Below, piece after piece: positions 24,701 to 35,000 of a DNA stretch of 64,000 bases. Source of the DNA: Parasponia andersonii (lineage: Eukaryota; Streptophyta; Magnoliopsida; Rosales; Cannabaceae); assembly GCA_002914805.1 (NCBI GenBank), contig JXTB01000082.1, positions 578,963-642,962 on the forward strand. The letters are read 5' to 3'. The notes beneath the pieces are model-generated. The model had not been told where the DNA came from. It saw only the letters and a list, made by a program, of their open reading frames with translations, and searched no databases. A program made the position numbers and the translations under genes. The first letter of the stretch is position 1. Each line of letters opens with the position of its first letter.

Positions 24701-27700
24701 CTAAAAACTAACCATGCCAAGATAATCCATCAAACATAACATTCCCATGTTTCTAAAGTAACAGCAGAGACAAAAATGTGAATACAGAAGCAGCTTCGCA
24801 AAGCATGTACCTCCTTACAGATCAAAAAATCAGTAGAGGGTATTCTTGGACCAATACTGACCTGATTAGAAGCTGAGAACTCTTTCACTCCTTTTGGAGT
24901 TCTTAAAATTTGTAGAGTTCTAGGATTAAGTATTTAAATTAGAACTTTTCTCTCCTGTGCTTTTACATAATATAGTCACAATACATCTGCCTTGTTAGAA
25001 AAATGAAAATAGTAAATCATCAAGGAAACCTAAACTTTGTAAAGAGCAGGACCTAGGTCTCACTCTAAAACTATAAAGTTCCCAATTTTTTTTCATATTC
25101 CGGCCAAGCTGTAGGAACATGCATTTGCTAGTGTTAAATTCTTTTTTTCTGGAAAAAAAAAAAATTACCTGTAAGCCTGCAAGACATCTAAATATTTTTT
25201 ATCTCCTTAATTTACCCAAAAGTTTCAAGTCGATTGTTCACTTTTTATGATGTGTTGCATAAATCCAGATTGTCATCCTAATCAACTTACAAGAACCTTT
25301 GCCTCAAAAATTCAAGGTACATAGTTCATATTCATTTCTCAATTACATTGTACGCAAAAGACGGCAGACAGCAGAAAGCTGAGTTGAATATTTAATCATT
25401 GTTCCCTTCAGTAAACAAAACTATATGAAACAGAAGGAAAGAAAATAAATGCAAACAAACGGAAAAAACAGATACTAGAGACGAACAGACAAACAAAATG
25501 GAGAGCAAAATATAGTAAAATTGCATGACTTTCTTGGATCTTCGCAAGTATTTCTGCCCATTAAATTCTTACTAAAGAAATTTGAGCTAAAAATATACTT
25601 GATGAAGAGCAACACAAATGGTCCAAAGGAAATAAAGAAATTGAACATACCTTTTGAATTACTCGACAGCCATACATTTGCAGACTTAAAGGCAATATCT
25701 GACCTGTGAGTTGATTTGCAAGTTCTTTCCTCTGATCAGGACTTCCATACTCAAAAAACTGCAGAATATAAATATAAACAATATTATAAATAAATTAACC
25801 ACAGAACCATAAATTAAATAATAAATAAATAAAAATAGAAAGGTTGAAATTTTACCTTCTGAATGACATAGTTACCAAAAACATCAGTCATTAACTTGGA
25901 TGCATGCGGTAGAACTTCTTTGAATACAGATGCCTTTTCTTCAACACTACAATTTTCTAACTTCTGCTGAATAAATCGGCTACCATGTTGATCAGAACTG
26001 GAATAGAAAATTCACAACTATTTACTCACCTATGCAAAAAGACAAAGATTTATAGAAAGAAAGCAAACAAGACCTACCTGAACTCAACAATGTGTCCTGT
26101 GATGTCCGATAGCTCAAATCTGCGGCCTTTGCCAGATTTCAACTCTTCAAGGAAATTATACATCTTGAGGTCATCAAAACTCTCAAATCCTCTTTGCCCT
26201 GGCCATCCAGTATATATGCCTGCATTTCTACCAGTAGCTGGTGGAAATCTCATTTCTGGTCTCCCCCGAGGGAGACCTGCTCCACCCCCCGGTGAACCGG
26301 GCAATACTGGACTTGCAAGGGGTGAGGTGGGGTACTGCATCAGAACACCGACATTCGGTGTATTCCCAAAATAATTTGGACTCATTGGCCCTCCTCTTCG
26401 TGGATTCAAAGTAGCAGTGGAGGCAATTCTCTGATGCTGTATTTTATGCTCATCAATATAAACAGCATTATCTAATCCTTTCTTTGGGTCAGGCATATTA
26501 ATCTGACCTCCAACAACACCACATCTTGGTGCCATTGGATCAAATGGACCAGGAATACCATATGGTTCTCCAAAAGGCTGTTGATGATATTGCATATACA
26601 TAGGATCAACAAAAGAAGGTTGCATTGGGAATCCAACCTGTCCATAAAACTTATTCAAGTTTTGCATATCTGCCCCAGTTGGAATGGCACCAGCACTTGG
26701 AAGCCCAGTTGTTCGAGGGTTAAAGCTTGGACCTGCAGTTCCATCAACGACCAATGGAACAGCCCCAGGAGGAGGGTATCCAGAAATATATGGAGGAAAA
26801 GCATTGGGACTCAAAGCATATCCACCAACATATTGAGCAGAGAAAAAGCCAGGTGCCTGCATATTTGAGTAAAATGGATTTGTCGAAGTCATGTAGGACG
26901 CTGCAGATGCATAAAGTGGAGGAGTGAACCCTGACGACTGGAGTACAGGTACTTCTGCTGAGAACTTAGAGGGATTATGGAGAAATTGATCCGCACCAAC
27001 ATATGGAAGGTTAACTCCTTGAGTGGTTATTTGAGATTTGGCACTTTGGGGTTGATTTATATTGCTTTGCTGTTTTATTTTCTGTGGCGGTAAATTATTC
27101 TGGCAGCTGTGCTGCCATTGTTCTTCACATACTTGATTCCCTGAATTTGGAAGTTTAGAAATGTTAAGTGCCTTAATTTCAGAACCGATTATGCTAATAC
27201 CTGTTTCATCACCATCAGTGCTTCTAGTACAATCAACAGATGATGAACTTGGAATAGGAGCAGGTGAGGGGTCAGAATCAGTTGACACTACATCATCCAG
27301 TCCCAGATTAGACATAATGACATTGGGTGTTTTCTTAGGAGAATCAAACAAGGAACTGGAACCAGTATCACGTTCTGCTGATTGCTCAGCTGTTCCATTG
27401 CTTAAAACATATACAGACGATGGAGAACTATGAAAATCTTCCTACAAATTCCAAAAAAGAATATTGCATTTAGTAACATGCCTACTAAATGGAGCCAGAG
27501 GTAACTAACAATTATTTCCAATCAATGAAATAACCACAGTTCGAACAGAATTTGTAATTTGCATTACAGAAAGTAGATGATCATCTTGAAAAATAAGGGA
27601 AGAATTACTTGCATTAAAAAATAATAGATCTCAAACATTAAAATAAGTGAAAAAAAAAAAAAGAATGAACATACTTCAGTGGATGAAATACTAATTACCA

Positions 27701-28350
27701 AAATCTACCTGTGATATATCACCCGCAACTTTGTCTTGGTCCACCAACGAAGTGGTATCCTGTCCAGACCAGATTTCACCCGTTCTATCGACCCAACTAT
27801 TAGAAGGCTGTTGGGGTGAATGATCATCTTCCGGCTCCTCCTTGTGCGTAGGAAGTGATCCTTGAGACAAGTGCAAGGCAACATTGCCATTGTCATCTAC
27901 AGAGGTCAATCCCCAATTATTCCCAAAACTTCCAATATGACGTACTAGACGCCGATTCTCCCATGAAATAAGTGGGGGAGGGAGCCTAGGGTTTAGGTTC
28001 ACATTGGAACAGTAATAAGCAAAATAAGCTGGATCAGAACGTAACTGTTCCTCGGACTCATAGTTTGTAATATCAATATTAAGACTTGCCATGCTTTCAC
28101 CTGTCTGTGCGTTGTGCTGGGATAAAAGATTATTGATGGCTAAAAATGAACCTTCCATACTAGGTGGTGCACTCCCACTTCGATTAGGAGCTACATCCTT
28201 TCTGCTGCCGGTAAACCTATGGCCTCTCAGCAGTGATTTTAAATCCTCCGCTGCCACACTAGCAGATGATGAAACAAAAGTTGAGGCCTTCTTGTGGGAG
28301 GCCCACTTCCCACTGGTTTCAGATATTCTAATTGGACTCTCAGTTGCCAT
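21780..28350 (-). CDS. APUM5: Pumilio homologue, APUM5-like, eight PUF repeats
   Basis: Cytoplasmic sequence-specific RNA-binding protein that represses or destabilises mRNAs through 3'UTR sites. Coding exons (minus strand): 28350-27709, 27441-26078, 25997-25856, 25758-25651, 24017-23805, 23683-23573, 22600-22406, 21965-21780; total 2961 nt, 986 aa, slightly longer than Arabidopsis APUM5. The N-terminus [16 protein letters not shown] and the RSGSAPPS motif belong to the plant Pumilio N-terminal region; a low-complexity Pro/Gly/Tyr/Gln linker fills exon 2. The PUM domain is about residues 640-980. Recognition signatures R1-R8 are S/R/Q (GSRFIQQ), N/Y/Q (GNYVIQ), C/R/Q (GCRVIQ), N/H/Q (GNHVIQ), C/R/Q (GCRVIQ), N/Y/Q (GNYVTQ), S/N/E (ASNVIE), N/Y/Q (ANYVVQ). 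By the PUF code these read UGUAUAUA. All repeats are intact and nothing suggests a pseudogene. APUM5 versus APUM6 orthology was judged from the N-terminus only. Confidence 0.94.
22613..22740. repeat. 66-bp tandem duplication in Pumilio intron 6
   Basis: CATAAGCATCATATCAATATC.. at 22613 recurs at 22679 (CATAAGCATCATATCAACATC), both copies ending ..GGTAAACATATTGCATAAATT. The copies differ by several substitutions and a small gap. They lie in the 972-bp intron between coding exons 6 and 7 and explain an apparent open frame there. Confidence 0.8.
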
Positions 28351-28382
28351 GGTATTAGAAAATTGATGTTCTCCTTGTTTTT

Positions 28383-29462
28383 CTAGTAGAAGAAAGGAAC
28401 GTCACATAGTAACCTGGTAAAACCAAATAGCAGAATACATTTATAATCGATTATTCAGCATATGGTGAGGATCAGGATAAGAAATCAACGCATAATTACA
28501 GGGAAAAACATAATAAGCCAATATTAAATTGTATGAAAACAAAATCCAATGTAAGAATGGAAGAACAAGACAGCATACGAATGTTCCAAAATTAACTAAA
28601 ACCTCTAAGGCTATAACCTTTGTATAAGGCATTAGCATAGTTTCAGAAAGTCATGACTATAATCATTTTTTCTATGAACTGGGCAAAAGAACTATAATCA
28701 TTAGTACAAACTTTGTTTAAGATAGACGTCCTATGCGATAAAAAGTTATCCTACAAGGTTATTATGTAAACCAGCTATATAAACACGCAGAAATGATGAC
28801 ACAAAGAAGCACTAACCTTAACCTTAACCTAAAAAGAACACGAAATTGCTTACTCGAAAAAATAAAGCAAATCAAGCTCATTTTTCAGTACAAGTCATTG
28901 GTAAAAAGATCAAAATTACAGTTTACCGAAAAATTGAATCAAAACAAACCAAATTTGAAAGAGTCAAACCTTTGTAAGCGAGCTAGGAACAGCAACCGCT
29001 TCAAATTCAATTTTGCTAATTCGAGTACCTCAGTTTTGGAAAAGAGCCCAAACAAATAGATCACACAACATTCACTCTTTTTCCCCAAATAAGATAAAAA
29101 CAAAGACTTTGAACGGATCATTCACAATTATATTCATACACCAAACATCATCATCACAAGAATAGGAGCTTTCACCATAATTAAACAAAACTCCACCCAT
29201 TGATACAACCAAAGATCGTCTTTTTTCAGTAGAATCATCTTTTTTCAGTAGAACCCATTTAAGCATATAGAAATGGAAGAAAACCCACCAAGGCTCAAGC
29301 CTCCATGTATACAAAATTTGGTCAAAAAGTAGCAAATAATGGTGAAAACTGAAACAGAGAGAATAACACAAAGACACAAACTTCACTTTCAGTAAACCCT
29401 AGTTTGACTTTTTCTCTATCACAACGAAGTTGAAGAAAAATGTTTAGAGAAGATTCTCTTAC
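28383..29462 (-). other. 5'UTR intron of the Pumilio gene
   Basis: On the minus strand the donor is CTG|GTAAGA (border at 29463/29462) and the most likely acceptor is TTCTTCTACTAG| (border at 28383/28382), 32 nt before the start codon. The 1080-bp length is typical of leader introns of plant regulatory genes. An alternative acceptor, TTTTACCAG, lies about 25 nt further upstream. No ATG occurs in the predicted leader exons (29463 to about 29600 and 28351-28382). Confidence 0.6.
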
Positions 29463-29507
29463 CAGGAGAAGAGTAGCTAACAGAGAAGAAGATTCACTGT
29501 TCCAAAA

Positions 29508-29516
29508 AAACCCTAG
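29508..29516 (+). promoter_or_regulatory. Telo-box (AAACCCTAG) in Pumilio 5'UTR exon
   Basis: AAACCCTAG on the plus strand (CTAGGGTTT on the gene strand) in the predicted first exon. A second AAACCCTAG lies in the leader intron at 29394-29402. Telo-boxes near transcription starts are common in plant housekeeping genes; activity is inferred. Confidence 0.4.
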
Positions 29517-29544
29517 AATCTTTTGTTCTAGAGAGAGAAAGTGT

Positions 29545-29547
<3 letters not shown>

Positions 29548-29577
<30 letters not shown>
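29548..29577. repeat. (GA)n/(CT)n tract near Pumilio transcription start
   Basis: A run of GA (CT on the gene strand) at the 5' end of the leader. CT-rich tracts at plant transcription starts are common. A TATA-like TTTAAATA lies upstream on the minus strand at about 29635-29642, which would place the start near 29600. Confidence 0.7.
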
Positions 29578-29579
<2 letters not shown>

Positions 29580-29915
29580 AAAGGGGTCTAATTCTAAAAA
29601 TGATATTTTTGGCTGGAACCAAAACCAAAGGGATATTTAAAGCTGTGTTGGGTACAAGGAGAAAAAGTGCTATGTCCAGATAACGTTTTGCTATGTTTCA
29701 GTATAATTATTTTATTTATTTTTTACTTTCATTTTTATTTTATTTTTGTCTCTTTTTTGAGTCGTGGACTTTAGCTGGATTAATTGGTTTTTTTTTTCTT
29801 TTTTTTTTTATTTTGAGGAGCAGAGAGGGACAAAAGACTCCTCGAAGTGGGCAGAAGACAAAACAAAGAGCCTTGTTTGTTATACAAATAGTAGTTGACC
29901 CTTTAGAGGGAAGAG

Positions 29916-29923
29916 GCACGTGT
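29916..29923. promoter_or_regulatory. G-box (GCACGTGT) upstream of Pumilio
   Basis: CACGTG core about 320 bp upstream of the estimated transcription start. Plant bZIP and bHLH factors recognise this core; use here is inferred. Confidence 0.35.
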
Positions 29924-30036
29924 CAAACGTTTGGAACTTAATACTGTAATTATTTGGTTAGCAACCCTTTACGTTAAAACCATTTTTTATTAACTTAATA
30001 ATACTAAATTAGACGTATAATTTGGTGGCAATTCAG

Positions 30037-30046
30037 GGCACGTGCC
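30037..30046. promoter_or_regulatory. Perfect palindromic G-box GGCACGTGCC
   Basis: Ten-base perfect palindrome around CACGTG, about 440 bp upstream of the estimated Pumilio start and 121 bp beyond the other G-box. Confidence 0.4.
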
Positions 30047-30940
30047 ACATTCCAATTATGGTGACTCCTAAACTTACAAATATATTAGGCCCAGTCATCA
30101 TGTTGTTCATTTTTAAAACACATTATACCTTATAGAAGACTATATTATTTAAAATAACCCATGAAGATTCAATTGGAAGATTTGTTTCCCATGAAGTTGT
30201 GAAATGTTACAAAATTACTCTTTTTTGTCAATTTTGTTAAAAGAAAAACGATACCTGGCAATTTTTTAGGTTATTAATGGTCGATTTAGGCTTAATTTTT
30301 TCCCCCTCTTGGTAAAGTGTAATTTACAATAAAATAAATATTTAAAACCTCTCTCCTCCCCGCGTTACCCAGTCTACCCTCTCTCTCCCCTTCCTCCCTT
30401 ATCATCGTATTTGTCCTTAAAGTTATTGATGTCTACACGGTATGGTACGAGAATTCTAAGTTTTTAAATTAATGGAAAAGTTGTAGTGGTTGATGTTATT
30501 ATATGGAAACTTAAATAATTGTGTTTAGTTGTACATTAAATCTGCAATATCATAAAATTATATTTGATTTTGTATAGAAATGTATTAATTTTTTATGAAA
30601 TAAAAAAAATGTCATCATAGTTACATTTTTTAAAAAAAGATTTTGATTGTTTCTAATTCCAATTCATTTTAATTAATAAAATCACTAAAATCTAACCCAA
30701 ATCATTTCAAAAAACAAGTAAATAATAAATAAATAAATAACATAATATGTAATTATTTTATTTTTCTTTGTGAAAAAGGAAAATATCCTATAACATCAAA
30801 CCGGATGCACCTTTACTTAATCGTTCTATGAATTTCTTCACATATCATTCATCAATTCAATTTTTAACTTTAGGATCAACTGAATCCAAATTTATAATTT
30901 GGGCTAAAATCTAATGTCATTACTACTCATGGTTTGCAAA

Positions 30941-31068
30941 CATTCTTGGACAATATTTCCAAAATATATCGTCATTGTAACTAGAAAATAAAAATCAAAA
31001 AAGAGAAATACATTCTTGGACCAAATGTCCAAAATATATTGTCATTGTATCTAGAAAAGAGAAATAGA
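30941..31068. repeat. 70-bp imperfect tandem duplication
   Basis: CATTCTTGGACAATATTTCC at 30941 is repeated from 31011 (CATTCTTGGACCAAATGTCC), both followed by AAAATATAT.GTCATTGTA.CTAGAAAA and GAGAAATA. The second copy lacks about 12 bp. Confidence 0.8.
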
Positions 31069-31862
31069 GGAACAAAAAACAAAATTTTGAGAAGAAAAAA
31101 AATCGCACAAAAATCGGAAGATAAATAAAAGAAATTCTCATGTAATTAGAAATATATGTAAATAGGATGAAATCTAAATAAACCCCTACAAATGTCTACT
31201 AATTCATCTTTAGGAATGATATTAACAAAGATGAAAAATCTGCAATTTAGGAAATGAATATGAAATGTGCGATACTGAAGTTGAAATGGAGTGATATTGG
31301 CAAGACGATGGTTCAAAAGAGAAAGAATAATTTAGCTCTAGATTTTTTTTTTTAACGTAAAGTGTTTTAGATTAGAGGGTCATTTGAAAACTATTCTTTT
31401 GGGCAGATTTCACATGAACCCAAGGGGTTGGAAAGTCCAGTATGTGGGAGTTTACTTTCATAGATTAAAAAAGTACAAAATTTGTACCAAATATGCGAAA
31501 TGTTCATAATTCCTATTTCCATCCCTAGGTTCCCTATACCAAACTACCTATTAGGAGTTTGGCATGCAATATGAATAGAGATATTAATACTCTTATACAA
31601 TTTATTTCCCAATTGACATGAAAGGATCTCTTAATTAATTTATATTTACTAAATTATTTACCAAAAATACATATTTTTTAATTCCTAAAATACTCATTCT
31701 TAACTATCTTATATTTTAATGCACATGACCCTCCAAATTTCTACCAGTACTTTATATTCCTCCACTAAAGACAAAGAAATGATTGACTTAAACTTTTAGG
31801 AATCAATATGAAGTGCAAATCGTTGTTACCAAAGAAATCACCATGTGGCTTAAATAACATGT

Positions 31863-31864
31863 AA

Positions 31865-31895
<31 letters not shown>

Positions 31896-32343
31896 TGGCA
31901 ATAAAAAGGGGACACGAGGGACTAGAGGTAGCCAACCTCTCTGCTAGAGTGTGACCTTTGCAATTCTAAATTCTGCCAATGGAAGTGTCCACTAATAGCC
32001 CTTAAGGTGGGCCTTACTCTATCGGAATTGTGACCTTTACAGCTCTAAATCTCATCAACGAAAATGTCCGCTAAGAGCCCTTAAGACGGGCTTTACTCTA
32101 TCGGAAGATAGAGTGCATCACCTTAACTCTACCAATTATCCAGTTGGTTACGTGATTAACGTAAGTCATACCATAGGATAGGCAATGCAAGCATGCCACT
32201 CGCAAATACTGAGTAGAGTTAAGCTAGGGTAAACCTTAGTAGAAAAATCTTGAGCTCCCCCAAGCTCGAACATATGACTTCTACTGGCCATAATCCCCGT
32301 AACCATCTGAACTACCACACTCGGTGATAATAATATTATATAT
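31863..32343 (-). mobile_element. tRNA-derived SINE with 15-bp target duplications
   Basis: The body is 31895-32328 on the minus strand. At its head (plus positions just below 32328) the minus strand reads a Pol III box A-like TAGTTCAGATGG, followed 31 bases later by a box B-like GTTCGAGCT, the spacing of a tRNA promoter. The tail ends in a (TA)n run (31871-31894). AATAATATTATATAT occurs on both sides (31863-31877 and 32329-32343), the long duplication expected from LINE-assisted insertion. Inside, a 79-bp unit starting GTGACCTTT is duplicated in tandem (31951-32029 and 32030-32108), which makes the element unusually long (about 434 bp). I cannot name the SINE family. Confidence 0.7.
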
Positions 32344-32524
32344 TTAAACATTATTTTTTTTAAGTGTACATATGCATTAGATTTAAAAACTTGTATACAA
32401 TCTAATCAAGTGAGTTTCAAATTTTGTATCTAGTCCAATACAATTATAATTAGATATACAACTTCTTGGATTTGATTGATATTAGTCACTCATCTAGTCA
32501 AATTAGATAATTATTAGGACTGTT

Positions 32525-33065
32525 AGTGAAATAGTCATTTTTAACACTCTATTTTAAGAAATATCAACTTTTTATTTTATTGTCAATTTTGAAGAAATGC
32601 TCAATTATGTTAGCTTTTATAAATAATAAAAATATCTACTCAAAATTAATAAATTAGTACAAATTTTACACCTTTATTTAATTTGGTCAAAATTAAATAT
32701 GAATTTTTTTGAAATGACCAAGATACCCTTTCTTAAACACAATTAATTAGCTAAAATAATGAAAAAAGTAAATAAGACTTTTCTTCACTAAATTTTCTTA
32801 TTCTTGCTTATTTTCTTTTTTATCCACCACTATTTATTGTTTTTCTTGTATATTTGTTTGGTTATAAGTTTAGAAAGAGGATAATTTTGTCTTTTTATTT
32901 GTCAAATTTGATTCAATAAAATTGAACAGTAAAATTTATATTAACTCTCCAATGTAAGCAGGTATTTTTGTTATTTGTAAAAACTAATAGGATATATTAA
33001 GTATTTTTTTTCAGAAGCTAATAGATATTTTTATTTGAAAAAAGCTAAATAGACTATCTTTTGTA
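32525..33065. mobile_element. Candidate foldback MITE
   Basis: The inner arm at about 32608-32640 (TTAGCTTTTATAAATAATAA) is an imperfect inverted copy of 32950-32990 (TTATTTGTAAAAACTAATAG). The outer parts, AAATAGTCATTTTTAAC near 32528 and AAAAAAGCTAAATAGACTATC near 33039-33058, are also roughly complementary. Borders and target duplication are not resolved. Confidence 0.4.
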
Positions 33066-33339
33066 CTTTTTTCTTATAATATTCAGTCTTACTTCTGAAT
33101 ATATGGATTTCATTATATTTTATTATATTATTAAAATGTGATGTTCGTAGAATGAAAAAGAGAATATATTAAAATGAAGGGTTAAAAGGTCATTTAAAAA
33201 AAATAATCATAAGTTTTACACTCCTACACAAATGTAAAAGCCTTCAAGACAAATAAAACTTCTCAACTCCACCCATTTACCCAATATATAATATAGTACA
33301 AAATATCACATTAACATAACTAATTATGTGTAATGGTCA

Positions 33340-35000
33340 AAGATTGAAGGATGTTATTTTAGACTAGACTAATGAGATTGGTTGACAAAGAAAGGAATCA
33401 CGAAGCTCAAAGTGGATGTACTATAGACAAATATCAAGGTTGGCTAGAAAGACTCAATCTATCTAAACAATGCATAAATCCTTTCCTTGGTGTAATGCAA
33501 TATAGGATTTCACCTCAATAGATTATCAAGCAAATTCTAACACTTGTAAGATTATCATAATGATATATGCACATAAGCATTCTCTAGATTTATACACAAT
33601 TCAAATATCAAGGCATTGTGCTCAATTATGGAATATCACAATTAGAATGAAAATAGCATAAGAATTATCCATAAGACTAAGCCAATATCAATAATTTTCT
33701 ACAAGTTATGACAATCCAACCATAACTATCATCATTGGACCATAGGAAACTACCAAGAAAACACAAAATATCTTTAAATTATTCACAAACACACAACTAA
33801 AAGAAATAAATAAACACGTAAATAAACGAACACAAAGCAATCTATCAAGGTATAATCCCCCCAAACTTGGTATGTGAAATACAAAAATTAAAGAGCAAGA
33901 GAAAAGTTTAGCGATACTCCTCTCGATGGCTTAAAGCCATGAAATTTGGTTTCTTTGAAGTTGCACTACTCATTGGATTGCACAAAATACAAACAAGAAA
34001 ATGTAAATACTTGGGTTATCTCCCAAGAAGTACTTGAGTTATAGACTCCAGCTTGACTTTTTGGTTGTGGCTTGTCCACAAATTGAAATCAATCAATGTT
34101 TACCCTTGATATCATCAATTAACCATCTTATTGTATAGACGTTATCTTTTGGACTCTGAGTTTGCGATGGTGACACTATTTTTTTCACAATTAAGAGAGA
34201 AGAAATGGCAAGAATAAGCTACCATATGTCCACTTCTTGTAAATTGATGCTTGGGAAGTGGCAGACAAGAGAATTCTCCTTCAAAGTCTTCAATTCATAG
34301 CTTTCTCACAATGGATGACTTTGGAGTTGAATTTTCTTTATTGGATATCATGCTGGTCTTCTTAATTTGCTCTATATCACTGTTCATGTTAGTTTTTCTC
34401 CCCTATTCCTCTTCTTCGTGAAGTTTAAGGCTCAATTCTTTATATTGTATTTCACTACAAATTGCAGTGCCAACGAATTTTTTTATTAGAGTTGAGTTGG
34501 TGTCGTTATGAAAAGTACTCTTATGATGGTTGTAAATAGTCGTAGCAAGATGGCCTATTTGATTTTTAAGATTCCGAATTGAAGCGCCTTGCTCTTAGAG
34601 GATAACATCATTTTTAAACATAATTTACACAAATATATCCTCAAAAGATGGCTTTTGGAGGAGTGCATCAGTTATCTCCATATAACGCACAAACACCTCC
34701 TCTAAAGATGATATTTTCTCTTAAATACATGGTTGATGAAGAAACTTTAATGGGAACATAAGCTCATCGTAGAAGTATAATGACAGACCTTAATTACACA
34801 AAAATAAGTTAGGATAGCCTCCTTACTCAGGTTGTTGAAATTTGAGTACAGATAACTTTGTTGCATATGGCCACTAGCAACAAAGTATACCGATTGCAAA
34901 TAGTATGTGCATCTTTCCCTTCGATGACTTTTTTTTTTTATATAAGTGGCAATTCACAAAGAGTCTTTGGAAAGTTTATGCACTCAAGGCATCTTGTCTT
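33340..35000 (-). mobile_element. Ty3/gypsy (Athila/Tat-like) element 'D', internal remnant, left part
   Basis: Non-coding internal sequence of an old element. It includes GGGTTATCTCCCAAGAAGTACTTGAG (34014-34039), a degenerate form of the GGGTTGCCTCCCAAGAAGCGCTTG motif I know from non-coding parts of plant Athila/Tat-type elements, and CCCCCCAAACTTGG (33859-33872). The stretch 33440-33600 resembles 49400-49512 plus 51152-51190 of element C. Copia B1 is inserted at 35000/35001; the element continues at 44488. No left LTR was found. Confidence 0.5.

Larger units (their letters stand above)
29700..31862. other. Intergenic region upstream of the Pumilio gene
   Basis: A+T-rich, no gene recognised. 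It contains two G-boxes, a 70-bp tandem duplication (30941-31068) and a pyrimidine-rich patch at 30345-30402. The short open frame at 29693-29941 is low-complexity Phe/Leu and is not credible. Confidence 0.6.

Noticed and set aside
26581..26927. Plus-strand open frames opposite Pumilio exon 2, and similar ones at 27161-27433 and 28091-28366
   Set aside because: They are antisense shadows of a strongly supported coding exon.
26074..27351. A separate 425-aa protein starting within the Pumilio gene
   Set aside because: The apparent start is a TTG codon. The frame extends upstream to an acceptor at 27441 and joins in phase to 27709-28350, making one Pumilio protein.
29693..29941. Small plus-strand gene upstream of Pumilio
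   Set aside because: Low-complexity Phe/Leu translation from a poly(T) stretch, no homology signal, no codon structure.
31895..32328. A functional tRNA gene at the head of the SINE
   Set aside because: The box A and box B motifs are degenerate, no cloverleaf acceptor stem was found, and the target duplications and tail show a retroposed element.
33857..33875. CCCCCCAAACTTGG as polypurine tract complement of element D
   Set aside because: It lies to the right of sequence that matches the interior of element C, so it cannot mark the 3' LTR border in a simple element. Left as a motif only.
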